Source of the DNA: JAJCYX01 sp965243825
GTDB taxonomy: Bacteria > Chloroflexota > Dehalococcoidia > Lucifugimonadales > Lucifugimonadaceae
Assembly: GCA_965243825.1 (NCBI GenBank)
Contig: CBDEVT010000001.1
Coordinates: 1,116,001-1,180,000, forward strand
Reading direction: 5' to 3'
DNA length: 64,000 bases
Positions 50,333-59,436 of this stretch are shown here, piece by piece. Below the pieces are notes generated by a model. That model did no database searches. It was not told the origin of the DNA and was given only the letters and a program-made list of their open reading frames with translations. Numbering within the stretch: the stretch's first letter is position 1; every line of letters starts with the position of its first letter. Both the position numbers and the translations under genes were made by a program.

Positions 50333-52900
50333 CTAGTCGAACAGGTCATCCGTGAATGTGGCTAAAACAATCGCCTCGGTCCCGTCTGAGAAGGTTGCCT
50401 TCATCACCGCATCTGCATCATCGCTGAATCCGGTCGACAGTCCCATGTTGGTGGTTGCACCACCGACGAACTCAACGAAGCTAACCGTTTTCTGAACGGT
50501 GCCACCGGCTGTTTCGACGCCAAGCGTGTCACCAGCGCCGAGGATTCGATCGACCGACCCATCCGGCGAGTACATCCAGATGTCCCCGTTGAAGTCAAGC
50601 TGGAACACAACTGCGCCATGCCGATTCGTGGCGATCTGCTGAATCGATTGCGGCACTACTGAAACATTGCCGCTCCGTGTTGGCAGCGAATCGGTACGCG
50701 CGAGGATCTCCAGCCCCACGCTGGTCTCCTTAAGCAGGAAACTGATGAGGTTGCTGCTGAAATCGAATGCTGTGCCGACGAAGATGACCCTACCGTCGGG
50801 TTGCATTATCGGCTTAGAGACCTCGACAAGCTCCATGTTGTCGGGGCCAACGATGTTCCTTGGTTCTGCAATCTTTACGAGACCGCCGTCGGCGCCAGTC
50901 TTCCAGATTGCTTCGTTGACAATTGTGTCGGAGCCTATCTCGATCTGCGAACGGCCATGGAAAGCAACCTGGCCGCTGGCATTCATCGACGGATCAAATA
51001 GATCGATGAAAGTCGTGAAATCGGGAGCCAGCATGCCGGTCTGTGCAATCAGGTTGTTGCCACCGGGCTTGAGGAGCCAGATCCCGCCTCCGGTCTCCTC
51101 ACCACCTCCTGAAAGAGTTCGACGATAGTCAGCTAGGAAAAACAGGACGTCGCCGCTGTCTGTGACACCGGCACTCCGCATGCGCCGAGATGAGGTATCG
51201 CGCCAGTCTTCTAGAAGTCCCGGGAGCGCTTGCCCTTCAATGAGGACCTGATCCGTGGCTCCAGCAGCGGGCCGGAACCAGAAACCGCCACCAGACGCCG
51301 GTGATTCAAACAGCACGCCGCCGTCCGAGGTGATCTGGACAGTATCGAACTGCCTGAACTCTTCTCCATCCGAACCACCAGGCACGGACTCACCTTCGAG
51401 CGAGATCTCAAGCACACCGGATTCGGAAACTCGGTACACGCCCTCGGTGAAGTCATTATCTAGCCTTAAACGGCCGATGTAGACAACTTCACCGTCACCA
51501 TTAGTCACGAACGATTCACTGTTTAAGAACACGAAACTGCTGTTCTCAGGAGGAGAAGTGGTTGTGACCGCAGGAGTCAGCGTAGTGTTGCTGCTCGATT
51601 GATCGAACTTCCAGATGCCGGTTGAGCCAGAATCGTTGAAGCTAAAGAAAATGCCGTCTTCTTTACCAACCTGGGGGAGTTCGAAGGTGGAGAACGCATC
51701 TAGATCCGGGCCGGGCACGATGTCCCCGGTTGACGCAACAACTCGGAGCTGAATAGTTCCGGGAGGAACTGACGGCGTCGGATCAGGACCCTGAGATGCC
51801 CGAGGAGTCGCTGTTGGTACCGGAACCGCCGTTGGTGCTTCTGTCGGAATAGGAGATGCCGGTACGGTCGGACTGGGGAAAACGCCAGCCGGAGCGGGTG
51901 TTGGTGTGAAGACAAGGTCAGCGCCACCCGCACGAACTGTTTCGTCAATACCGGTGCGGGCTGTTGCAGCAGCCTCCGCAGCGCCGATGCAAGTGACACG
52001 TCCGGTCAGCGACATCTTGACAGGCCGCGGTCTCCCGTCGGTTGGCACGGACTCGGCACTGAATGCGTAGAGCCCTGTGCCCAGCCCAATGCAGATGATG
52101 TTCGACTGAACCTCTATTACCCGATCCCGGCCTACTGGCGTCTGCTCTGTGCTGCTGACCTTGGCGCTGTCTCCAGTGTGGAAGATCTCGCTCTCGGTGA
52201 TGCGCTGAGGATTACGGGTATCCCGCAGAAATGCATTCCAGGTTTCGAGCCGCAGGTTCGTCAACGCCTCGAGTTGCCAGGTCACGCTGTGTTCAGCCGT
52301 GTCGTCGGTCGAACTCACCTTGGCGTCAACACTACGTGGTTCGCCTATAGCCAGGGCGCCAATCACGTTGCTCAGACTGATCGTCATTCCGCGCTTAGTT
52401 CTGAACATGAAGCTGAAGTGGGTCAGCTCTCCCGAAAGTTCGAGCTCCCTTGTTTCCAGGTCGTAGCTGTTCTCAACGTTCTGCAATCCCGCAATCACAC
52501 CGTCGGAATCGACGGTCAGCAGATCGAATGTTGGCAGTAGTTCGGAGCTCGTGTCAGGGGCGGTCACATCGGGCGGCAACTTAAGAGTCACCTTCGCTGG
52601 CTGGATGAACTCGAGGCCATCCGGCTTTAACTCGTAGGCGATGCCTTCTCCGTTCAGGATTCCGCCGGGCAACTCACTCGCAGGGGTCGATTCGAAGGAG
52701 ATTGTCACGTCCTCGGATACCGCCCCTGCAGGAACTGTCAGGACGAACGAACCATCATCTGACCGCAGTTCGCCACCGCCATCGACAGTGATCCTCGCCT
52801 CATTGCCGGCCAGGCCTCCGGAACTACATGCAACAGCTGCCGCGGTGAGCGTTGAACCAAGGAGTGCGAGGAAGATGAATAGCCGTGATCGGGATGTCAT
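50333..52900 (-). CDS. Secreted lipoprotein with ZU5-like domain and repeated beta domain
   Basis: 855 residues. Seen: lipobox A-V-A-C near residue 25, then a ZU5-like domain (about 32-110; G-S-F-V-L-T-V-P-A-G-A-V-S-E-D-V-T-I-S-F), a second Ig-like part to about 330, a Pro/Thr-rich spacer (about 333-380), and a C-terminal region of repeated all-beta units that include G-[D/E]-x-[V/L]-P-G and [A/S]-G-x-[V/G]-x-F motifs (I-V-P-G-P-D, S-V-P-G-G-S, A-L-P-G-L-L, M-L-A-P-D-F). No enzyme motif. Probably a surface adhesion or binding protein. ATG 52900 preferred over an earlier one at 52936. Confidence 0.82.
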   Translation of the reverse strand: MTSRSRLFIFLALLGSTLTAAAVACSSGGLAGNEARITVDGGGELRSDDGSFVLTVPAGAVSEDVTISFESTPASELPGGILNGEGIAYELKPDGLEFIQPAKVTLKLPPDVTAPDTSSELLPTFDLLTVDSDGVIAGLQNVENSYDLETRELELSGELTHFSFMFRTKRGMTISLSNVIGALAIGEPRSVDAKVSSTDDTAEHSVTWQLEALTNLRLETWNAFLRDTRNPQRITESEIFHTGDSAKVSSTEQTPVGRDRVIEVQSNIICIGLGTGLYAFSAESVPTDGRPRPVKMSLTGRVTCIGAAEAAATARTGIDETVRAGGADLVFTPTPAPAGVFPSPTVPASPIPTEAPTAVPVPTATPRASQGPDPTPSVPPGTIQLRVVASTGDIVPGPDLDAFSTFELPQVGKEDGIFFSFNDSGSTGIWKFDQSSSNTTLTPAVTTTSPPENSSFVFLNSESFVTNGDGEVVYIGRLRLDNDFTEGVYRVSESGVLEISLEGESVPGGSDGEEFRQFDTVQITSDGGVLFESPASGGGFWFRPAAGATDQVLIEGQALPGLLEDWRDTSSRRMRSAGVTDSGDVLFFLADYRRTLSGGGEETGGGIWLLKPGGNNLIAQTGMLAPDFTTFIDLFDPSMNASGQVAFHGRSQIEIGSDTIVNEAIWKTGADGGLVKIAEPRNIVGPDNMELVEVSKPIMQPDGRVIFVGTAFDFSSNLISFLLKETSVGLEILARTDSLPTRSGNVSVVPQSIQQIATNRHGAVVFQLDFNGDIWMYSPDGSVDRILGAGDTLGVETAGGTVQKTVSFVEFVGGATTNMGLSTGFSDDADAVMKATFSDGTEAIVLATFTDDLFD

Positions 52901-53030
52901 GATTCGTCCACTGAATCTGTTGCGGGGACCGTGCAAAGTTGGTCGCTACTTTAGCGAATCTGTCAGATGCGTAGACAGTTGAAGTACAACTCAGTTCATT
53001 GACTCACGTCGCTCGCTTAAATTCTGAAAC

Positions 53031-53063
53031 AAAAAAACGGGGTCACCGTACTGGTGACCCCGT
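53031..53063 (-). terminator. Rho-independent terminator
   Basis: Perfect 11-bp stem ACGGGGTCACC / GGTGACCCCGT with loop GTACT, followed on the minus strand by seven T residues. It sits 31 bases after the stop of the small gene at 53094-53342, and so ends that transcript. The best intrinsic terminator in the window. Confidence 0.92.
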
Positions 53064-53093
53064 TGAGGTTCCCCTTGACCAATCCAGGCGATA

Positions 53094-53342
53094 CTAGGCC
53101 GCCCGGTTAAATCCACCGTCATCGTGGTTGTGGTTAGGGATGAACTGCAGGACTCTTGAGCGCCTGCGACCTCGTTCCTCGATCTTGCCAGATGCGATAA
53201 GCCCGTAGAACTTATCGACGCCATCGCTGCCTTCAGGACAGACTGTGGCCTTCTCACCCGGCTTCAACACGACTCCGAATGTGTCTCGTGCAGGGACGAT
53301 CTCTGGACGGTCGGACGTGTTCTGTACGCTGATGAAGTTCAT
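53094..53342 (-). CDS. Small protein of unknown function
   Basis: 82 residues, not recognised. M-N-F-I-S-V-Q-N-T-S-D-R-P-E-I-V-P at the start, then V-L-K-P-G-E-K-A-T-V-C and a basic R-G-R-R-R-S-R-V-L-Q-F near the C-terminus, ending N-H-N-H-D-D-G-G-F-N. The strong terminator after its stop and the clean reading make it likely to be a real, independently transcribed gene. ATG 53342 preceded by GAGAC. No Cys pair, no signal. Confidence 0.65.
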   Translation of the reverse strand: MNFISVQNTSDRPEIVPARDTFGVVLKPGEKATVCPEGSDGVDKFYGLIASGKIEERGRRRSRVLQFIPNHNHDDGGFNRAA

Positions 53343-53689
53343 CTAGGTCTCCCGGACTTGCAGGTCTGTCATCCGGTCTGGCTGCCTCGATTGTTCAGTG
53401 GCTGCCAGAGCGCTTCACTCACTCGCTATACAGACAACGTTAGCCACGACTGTTGGAACTCGGATCAAAGCTAGCTACACATGGCCTTTGTGGGGAGACC
53501 GACACTACGATGAGCCGACAGGGTCAGGTCGGTGAGCCACTAGTCTCACGGCGCAGTTTGTACTCACTCTGGTGAACAGGCTCAGACGCATGAACCACTG
53601 AGAAACGCGGAACGCGAAAACCAGCACGCGGCTGGCGGTCTGCACGGACCAAGGCGAGTATCTGTGAACCCGTTGGCGAAGGCTATGGA
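53343..53689. other. Intergenic region between uvrA and the small gene
   Basis: 347 bases, no protein gene that I can support. It must hold the promoter for the small gene at 53342. Short hairpins (CCAGC-acgcg-GCTGG near 53621, GTGAG-CTCAC near 53534) are present but have no U-tract in either direction. A small RNA is possible; nothing identifies one. Confidence 0.5.
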
Positions 53690-56600
53690 TTAGCCCGCTG
53701 CGCCTGCGCGACTGCGGCGTCGCCAGCGTCTGCGACGACCGTTGCCGTTGCGAGTACCGTTGGCGAGACCCTCCGGTCGTTCAGGCAGCACCACATCGTC
53801 TAAAACCTTCTTCTTGCGGGGCTTCGACGCTTTTGTTCGGCTGCCGACCGAGCCAGGGGCCGTCTTTTTCGGCTTGATACCCGGCACTTCACGGAGGTAC
53901 TTGCCTGTTGACGAGTCCTTAACCGTGGCCAGGAATTCCGGCGTGCCTTCAGCGACGAGTTCTCCACCTCTATCGCCAGCTTCCGGTCCAAGATCGATCA
54001 GCCAATCAGCGTTTTTAATCAGATCAAGGTGGTGCTCGATCAGCACCACCGTGTTCCCGGCGTCTACCAGCCTGTGCAGCACCATCATCAACTTGTTCGC
54101 ATCGTCGAACGAGAGACCGGTCGTAGGCTCATCAAGAATGTAGAAGGTCTGACCGGTCGATCGTCGAGACAGTTCAGAGGCCAGCTTGATCCGTTGCGCC
54201 TCTCCACCTGAGAGTGTGGTCGCGGGCTGGCCAAGTCTGATATAGCCGAGGCCGACATCCCGCAGGGTGGTCAGCTTGTTGGCGACTGACGGAATGTTTT
54301 CGAACAGCGCAGCAGCCTCAGAGACAGTCATGTCCAGCACATCCGCAATCGACTGACCCTTGAACCTGATCTCAAGCGCCTCCCGGTTGTAGCGGGCTCC
54401 TCGACAGATCTCACAGGGTACGGTCACGTCTGGCAGGAACTGCATCTCGATTTGCACGTAACCTGCTCCAGAACACGCCTCACAACGGCCACCTTTGACA
54501 TTGAATGAGAAGCGTCCGGGCTTATAGCCGCGAGCACGAGCTTCCGGCATCGTGGCGAATAGCTCTCGGATCGGAGCGAACACACCGGTGTAGGTAGCAG
54601 GGTTAGAGCGTGGAGTGCGTCCAATTGGAGATTGGTCGATATCGATCACCTTATCGACATGTTCCAGCCCATCAATGCTGTCGTGGGCCCCCGGGCGGTC
54701 TTTCGCCCTGTAGAAGTGCTGGCCGAGCCGTTTTGAAAGGATCTCGTTGACGAGTGTGCTCTTGCCGGAGCCCGATACGCCCGTCACACACACAAGTGAT
54801 CCGAGCGGAATTGAAACCGATATGTCTTTCAGGTTGTTCTCGCGGGCCCCAAGCACGGTTATCGTCTTGCCGTTGCCCTGCCGACGATTTTCAGGAACAG
54901 CAATCGTTTTACGACCGCTGAGGTACGCACCTGTGACAGATTCATCACTCGATTCGATGATTTCAATTGGACCCTCAGCGATGATGTGCCCGCCTAGCTC
55001 ACCAGCACCGGGACCCAGGTCAACGATGTGATTCGCTGCCCGCATCACCGCTTCATCGTGTTCAACGATCAGCACCGTGTTGCCCACATCGCGCAGCCTC
55101 TTCAGCGTCTCGATCAGGCGGTCATTGTCTGCTGGATGCAATCCCACTGACGGCTCATCGCAGACATATAGGACACCCATCAGGCCGGAGCCGATCTGGG
55201 TAGCGAGCCTTATGCGCTGCCCCTCGCCACCGGAAAGCGTCCCTGCAGAACGGTCCAGCGTCAGGTAGTCGAGGCCGACACGCTCAAGGAAGCCGAGACG
55301 AGCTTCGATCTCTTTCATGATCTGCTCGGCGATTGCAGCTTCACGCTCATTGAGAGGCTCTTTTGCCTCTTCTGGCTTGCTGCGTTCGGCGGATTTCGGC
55401 CATATTCCGGTCTTACATGCTTCCACCCATTGCAGCGCCTTCTCCACCGACTGCCGCGTCACGTCCATGATGCTCATACCGAGCACAGTCACTGCGATTA
55501 CCTCGGGTTTCAGGCGGTCTCCGTTGCATGTAGCGCACGCACGTTGTGACATGTAGCGGCCGATGTCCTCTCGGACAGAGTCGGATTCGGTCTCTGAGTG
55601 TCGGCGCTCCATCGATGGAATGACACCGTCGAAAGCGGTTGACCACCGGTAGACGCGGCCTTTCTGCGTGGTGTGGGCAACCGGCACTTTTTTGCCACCA
55701 CTGCCATAGAGGATCACCTTGAGGTGATCAGGCTCCATGTCCCGTATCGGGGTGTCCATTGAGAAGCCGTAGTGTTCAGCAACGGACTCCAGCATCGACG
55801 CGTACCAGGGAGAGTTTGCTCCAGCTGAAGCCCAGGGAACGATAGCGCCCTTGCTCAGGCTTAACGATTTGTCCTGGATAACAAGATCGGGGTCGACTTC
55901 AAGTCGAAAGCCAAGGCCTGTGCAGGTTGGACAGGCACCGTACGGTGTATTGAACGAGAAGTTGCGAGGTTCAAGCTCGGCAATCGAGATATCGCAGTGG
56001 ACGCATGCGAACTTCTCGGAATAGACGATATCGCGGTCTTCTTCGCCATCTCGCCCCAACACGGTGGCCAGCATCGTGCCACTGCCGAGACGCAGCGCCG
56101 TTTCTATCGACTCAGTCAACCGGCCTGCCTCAGTGTCCGGACGAACGATCAGGCGGTCGACAACGATCTGGATATCGTGCCGTTGGCGCTTATTCAGTTT
56201 GATCTCTTCAGAAAGATCACGGACATCGCCATCAACCCGTACTCGGACAAAGCCGTCCCGACGAGCCGATTCAAGAATCGCCGTATGCTCACCTTTCATG
56301 TGCGTGACCATCGGTGCCAGCACAAGAATCCGGCTTCCTTCATCAAGCCTGAGTATCGAATCTGTGATCTGCTGCACTGTCTGTCGTTGCACAGGTCGTC
56401 CACAGTTGTGGCAGTGCGGGCGACCAGCCCGTGAGAACAGGAGACGCAGATAGTCATATATCTCTGTCACCGTTCCCACAGTGGAACGCGGGTTACGCGA
56501 AACGCCTTTCTGGTCAATCGAGATCGAAGGGCTCAGGCCGTCGATGTGGTCGACGTCGGGCTTCTCCATTCGACCAAGGAACTGCCGTGCGTACGCGGAA

Positions 56601-56776
56601 AGCGATTCAACGTACCTGCGTTGACCTTCAGCATAGATCGTGTCGAACGCCAGGCTGCTCTTGCCGGACCCAGAAACTCCTGTAATCACAACCAGCTGGT
56701 CGCGCGGAATCTCAACATCGACGTTTTTGAGGTTGTGCTCTCGGGCGCCGACGATCTTGATGGATGAGTCAGACAT
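53690..56776 (-). CDS. uvrA: UvrABC excinuclease subunit A
   Basis: DNA damage sensor of nucleotide excision repair, 1028 residues (about 940 is usual). Seen: two ABC modules with Walker A G-V-S-G-S-G-K-S-S and G-V-S-G-S-G-K-S-T, signatures L-S-G-G-E-G-Q-R-I and L-S-G-G-E-A-Q-R-I, and Walker B V-C-D-E-P-S-V-G and I-L-D-E-P-T-T-G. The zinc Cys pairs are present: C-H-N-C, C-V-H-C, C-P-T-C and C-E-A-C/C-E-I-C. The C-terminal 75 residues form an extra basic tail (K-P-R-K-K-K, R-R-R-R-W-R-R-R-S-R). ATG 56776. Confidence 0.97.
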   Translation of the reverse strand: MSDSSIKIVGAREHNLKNVDVEIPRDQLVVITGVSGSGKSSLAFDTIYAEGQRRYVESLSAYARQFLGRMEKPDVDHIDGLSPSISIDQKGVSRNPRSTVGTVTEIYDYLRLLFSRAGRPHCHNCGRPVQRQTVQQITDSILRLDEGSRILVLAPMVTHMKGEHTAILESARRDGFVRVRVDGDVRDLSEEIKLNKRQRHDIQIVVDRLIVRPDTEAGRLTESIETALRLGSGTMLATVLGRDGEEDRDIVYSEKFACVHCDISIAELEPRNFSFNTPYGACPTCTGLGFRLEVDPDLVIQDKSLSLSKGAIVPWASAGANSPWYASMLESVAEHYGFSMDTPIRDMEPDHLKVILYGSGGKKVPVAHTTQKGRVYRWSTAFDGVIPSMERRHSETESDSVREDIGRYMSQRACATCNGDRLKPEVIAVTVLGMSIMDVTRQSVEKALQWVEACKTGIWPKSAERSKPEEAKEPLNEREAAIAEQIMKEIEARLGFLERVGLDYLTLDRSAGTLSGGEGQRIRLATQIGSGLMGVLYVCDEPSVGLHPADNDRLIETLKRLRDVGNTVLIVEHDEAVMRAANHIVDLGPGAGELGGHIIAEGPIEIIESSDESVTGAYLSGRKTIAVPENRRQGNGKTITVLGARENNLKDISVSIPLGSLVCVTGVSGSGKSTLVNEILSKRLGQHFYRAKDRPGAHDSIDGLEHVDKVIDIDQSPIGRTPRSNPATYTGVFAPIRELFATMPEARARGYKPGRFSFNVKGGRCEACSGAGYVQIEMQFLPDVTVPCEICRGARYNREALEIRFKGQSIADVLDMTVSEAAALFENIPSVANKLTTLRDVGLGYIRLGQPATTLSGGEAQRIKLASELSRRSTGQTFYILDEPTTGLSFDDANKLMMVLHRLVDAGNTVVLIEHHLDLIKNADWLIDLGPEAGDRGGELVAEGTPEFLATVKDSSTGKYLREVPGIKPKKTAPGSVGSRTKASKPRKKKVLDDVVLPERPEGLANGTRNGNGRRRRWRRRSRAGAAG

Positions 56777-57046
56777 GTTGGCCTTGAGTTATGCCGTTAC
56801 AGGGAGTTGGTACGGAAGCGGCAGCGCAGCAACGCCTTGGTTAGAACCGCGCTCGGGTTAGTCGCTATTCGATTCTAGCAATCTGCGTCAATTCTTAGCG
56901 CAAGAACGTCACACCTTGTGCAACAGCGTTCCGGGTAACACGCAGTTCAACACACAGCCTGCAAGACATCGACTTGCGCAGGACGACAACATCGACTGGG
57001 TGTCTGCATGCTCTAATCCACTTCATTGAGCACTTATCGTCAATGA

Positions 57047-57271
57047 ATGGACAAGAAGGAAAAGGCGCCTGAAAGCACCTCCAGCGATTTGCGTTCAGGC
57101 GATAACGACACGAGTCCCGAGTCCGAATCCTCACTGCTGTCACCTGAACAGCGGTTGGATTCAGAGATACTTCGCAGCCGTGGCGCATTCAAGTCGCGAG
57201 CGCGTATTCGCAGTCTTCGCAGGCTCGTGTTCCTGAACCGGCTGATCTCCGGTTCCAAGGAAGACCAGTAG
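57047..57271 (+). CDS. Small hypothetical protein
   Basis: 74 residues, not recognised. First half is acidic and Ser-rich (S-E-S-S-L-L-S-P-E-Q-R), second half strongly basic (R-S-R-G-A-F-K-S-R-A-R-I-R-S-L-R-R-L). No Cys, no signal. ATG 57047, no clear ribosome site. It lies between divergent uvrA and the selW-like gene, 146 bases before the latter. Composition suggests a disordered, nucleic-acid-binding peptide, but it may be non-coding. Confidence 0.4.
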   Translation: MDKKEKAPESTSSDLRSGDNDTSPESESSLLSPEQRLDSEILRSRGAFKSRARIRSLRRLVFLNRLISGSKEDQ

Positions 57272-57417
57272 GTCGATCAGGCTCGGTGGACAGGTCCGTC
57301 CTAGATTAGACCCCAAGAGCGTCTTCAAGCTGAAGGCTGCGCGTGATGTAAGCTGCGCTCATTCGCGCATCGTCAATCTGTGCCAGCGCGACCTACTGGA
57401 GCGAAAAGGAACTTCCC

Positions 57418-57678
57418 ATGGCTGAAGATTCCCGTATCAACGCCGAGATCACCTACTGCGTGCCGTGAGGCTACCACGGAGTGGCCCTCTGGATGGGGGG
57501 CGAGATCTACGCAGCGGGTGGCAACAAGATAAAGCTGACATTGACACCCGGTGAGGCCGGGATTTTTGAGGTCAAACTCGACGGCGAGATCGTCTTTGAC
57601 AAGGGTTCGGTCGGGCGCTACCCGGACCTGAACGACGCCAAAGAGATCAAGGCGACGGTGATCAACCGACTGGCCTGA
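57418..57678 (+). CDS. SelW-like (Rdx family) selenoprotein, Sec at UGA 57466-57468
   Basis: 86-residue thioredoxin-like protein of the SelW/Rdx family. ATG 57418 has AAGGA nine bases upstream. Seen: I-T-Y-C14-V-P-[UGA]17-G-Y-H, the C-x-x-U motif that defines this family (Y-C-x-x-[U/C]-G-Y), then strands with L-T-L-T-P-G-E-A-G-I-F-E-V-K-L-D-G and F-D-K. The frame runs from ATG through UGA to TGA 57676-57678 with no other stop. The family is a selenoprotein/Cys redox protein; it is believed to act in redox control, possibly with glutathione. Downstream of the UGA is a SECIS-like hairpin. Confidence 0.93.
57466..57501 (+). promoter_or_regulatory. Candidate bacterial SECIS element of the SelW-like gene
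   Basis: UGA at 57466-57468, 15 bases, stem GCCCUC (57484-57489), loop UGGAUG (57490-57495), stem GGGGGC (57496-57501). Six pairs, one of them U-G. A G is the second base of the loop, as in known bacterial SECIS elements, and the UGA-loop distance is 21 bases. The same spacing and stem length is seen in the DUF3179 gene. Confidence 0.7.
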
Positions 57679-57838
57679 CCGTTACAAGATGGTCGATGAA
57701 GGCGAGACGCTTCAAAGGAATCACAACCTGCGTCTCCACAGCAGGCTCTCCCATTACGAGTAGGGCTAACAGATCATCGAGTAACGTCACGGCATTGGTG
57801 CCTGTGTCGGGTGCCCTGTTCACCTTCACGAATCCCAC
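57662..57838 (-). CDS. Possible small gene or gene remnant, antisense side of selW-like end
   Basis: A 58-codon frame from GTG 57838, not recognised: N-R-A-P-D-T-G-T-N-A-V-T-L-L-D-D-L-L-A-L-L then V-I-P-L-K-R-L-A-F-I. It overlaps the selW-like gene end by 17 bases. A second frame opens at ATG 57885 (M-S-K-L-S-T-R-L-V-K-I-T-V-E-S) and would join it if two bases in a GTGTG run were absent, giving about 73 residues. Either a real gene with an assembly or natural indel, or chance. Confidence 0.28.
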   Translation of the reverse strand: MGFVKVNRAPDTGTNAVTLLDDLLALLVMGEPAVETQVVIPLKRLAFIDHLVTVRPVG

Positions 57839-57966
57839 ACGGACTCGACGGTGATCTTCACGAGTCGCGTTGATAATTTACTCATCTGCAACGTTTCCAT
57901 GTTGTTCGAAGGCAGTCGCTAGCAGTCATCGCGGACAACAACAGCTGCTGGACCAGGAGGTTCGAA

Positions 57967-58935
57967 ATGGCTGAGAAGATCCTCATCCCCCTTGATGGAA
58001 CCGAAACAGCCGAACTGGTTGTTCCGTTCGTTGGCGAAATTGCGAAGTCAGCAAATTTCAAAGTCACACTACTCACCGTGATTGACCCTGGTGACCTTGA
58101 AGTTACCGAAACAGCAGGCGAAGGCACGCTGGAAGCGCAGGATGTCGGGACCGGGAGCTCTGGAGGCATGGACCTCGCGGGCCAGGGCACCGGCGGCTCA
58201 ACCGGAATGGTCTGGATGGCCCCGATCGGCTCTCCTAATGAACTTTCAGCTGCTGAGGCCGAGATTCTCGACGAAGCCAACCAGAATGCTCGTCAGTACC
58301 TGTCGAGCGTCGAGCAAAAACTCGAACAGATGGGTATCGAAACAGAAAGCACGCTCGGGTTTGGAAATCCAGACTCAGAGATCGCTGAAGAGGCCGCCCG
58401 TCTTGGGGCGACAATGATTGCAATGTCGGCGCGTTCAACAGAGTTCTGGGAGCGCGGTGTACTCGGTAGTACAACCGACAGGGTGGTCAATTCATCACAG
58501 ATGCCAGTGATCGTGTTCAAACCGATGGAAGGACTGGCCGACGCCGTGACGGTAAAACCCGAAACGATGGTTGTGGCGCTGGACGGGTCAGGTCAGGCCG
58601 AGAACGTACTGGGTCCTGCCACCGAACTGGCCAGGCAACTCGGAGCACAGATATCGCTCGTGCACGTACTGAAACGCGACAATCAGCAAAGACGAGAGCA
58701 AGCCGAATCTTACTTGCAGAGGACGGCACAGAAGATAGGCGGTGCCGAAACCGCCGTCGTTTCGGGCGATTTCGATGAAGAGATCATCCTCTATGCCGAT
58801 AAGTTCGAGAAGCCAATGATCGCGATGACAGAGCACGGTGGCTTCAGCATCGGTAAGTGGCTACGAGGCTCAACGACTGACAAGGTGATCCGCAACGCCG
58901 GTTACCCGGTCCTGGTGATCCCAAACGTGGATTAG
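57967..58935 (+). CDS. Universal stress protein, two UspA domains
   Basis: 322-residue tandem Usp protein. Domain 1 (about 1-180) starts I-L-I-P-L-D-G-T-E and ends G-V-L-G-S-T-T-D-R-V; domain 2 (about 195-320) starts V-V-A-L-D-G-S-G and ends L-R-G-S-T-T-D-K-V-I. Domain 1 has a long Gly-rich insertion (about 45-80; G-T-G-S-S-G-G-M-D). The ATP-loop glycines are present only in part. GGAGG lies just upstream of the ATG at 57967. It converges with the MarR gene and is the neighbour of the selW-like gene. Confidence 0.92.
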   Translation: MAEKILIPLDGTETAELVVPFVGEIAKSANFKVTLLTVIDPGDLEVTETAGEGTLEAQDVGTGSSGGMDLAGQGTGGSTGMVWMAPIGSPNELSAAEAEILDEANQNARQYLSSVEQKLEQMGIETESTLGFGNPDSEIAEEAARLGATMIAMSARSTEFWERGVLGSTTDRVVNSSQMPVIVFKPMEGLADAVTVKPETMVVALDGSGQAENVLGPATELARQLGAQISLVHVLKRDNQQRREQAESYLQRTAQKIGGAETAVVSGDFDEEIILYADKFEKPMIAMTEHGGFSIGKWLRGSTTDKVIRNAGYPVLVIPNVD

Positions 58936-59408
58936 GATCGCCCGGTCTCCGGGCTTTCGTCCTCGCCGAGGACGCGGGCAAAGAATTCGCGCAGAACGGG
59001 GGTCTCTTCGGCGCGCATGTAGCTGGTGAAGCGGTCCTGGACCACGTTGATGCCAACTTCAGTCGCTTTCTGGTAGACCCGCTCGCCTTCCTCGGTCAGG
59101 ACGACGTATGAGGTTCTGCGGTCCTTTCGCGATGCCCGTCTCGTGACAAGCCCGGCCTTCGCCATGCGGTCAACCATGCGCGTGATTCCACCGCCGCCTG
59201 CAAGTAGAAGACGTTGGCTCAATCGTGTGTGTGTCATTCGCTTGCCGTCTGCGAGGGCAAGCTGAGTTAAAGCGTCAGCCCATGTGACCGATATTCCAAC
59301 TGCGCTTTGCAGTGTGCGTTCCAGCTCGCGCATGATCGATGCGTGAGCCCGGAGGAACATCAAGTAGACCCTCGCTTCGTCGGCATCCAACCGCTCTTGA
59401 ATAGTCAT
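58932..59408 (-). CDS. MarR family transcriptional regulator
   Basis: 158-residue winged-helix dimeric repressor. Seen: the N-terminal dimerisation helix (L-R-A-H-A-S-I-M-R-E-L), the recognition region with T-H-T-R-L-S-Q-R-L, G-G-G-I-T-R-M-V-D-R-M and the wing R-R-A-S-R-K-D-R-R-T-S-Y-V. MarR proteins sense small phenolic or oxidative ligands. It is divergent from the NmrA-like gene at 59546 with a palindrome between them and likely represses it and itself. Confidence 0.93.
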   Translation of the reverse strand: MTIQERLDADEARVYLMFLRAHASIMRELERTLQSAVGISVTWADALTQLALADGKRMTHTRLSQRLLLAGGGGITRMVDRMAKAGLVTRRASRKDRRTSYVVLTEEGERVYQKATEVGINVVQDRFTSYMRAEETPVLREFFARVLGEDESPETGRS

Positions 59409-59436
59409 TGCAAGATGTTAGCAATATCCAAGACCT

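Noticed and set aside
57466..57468. TGA read as Trp or general stop reassignment
   Set aside because: Other genes use TGA as a normal stop (for example at 1621-1623 and 20777-20779) and TGG for Trp, and both in-frame TGAs are at known or expected redox positions.
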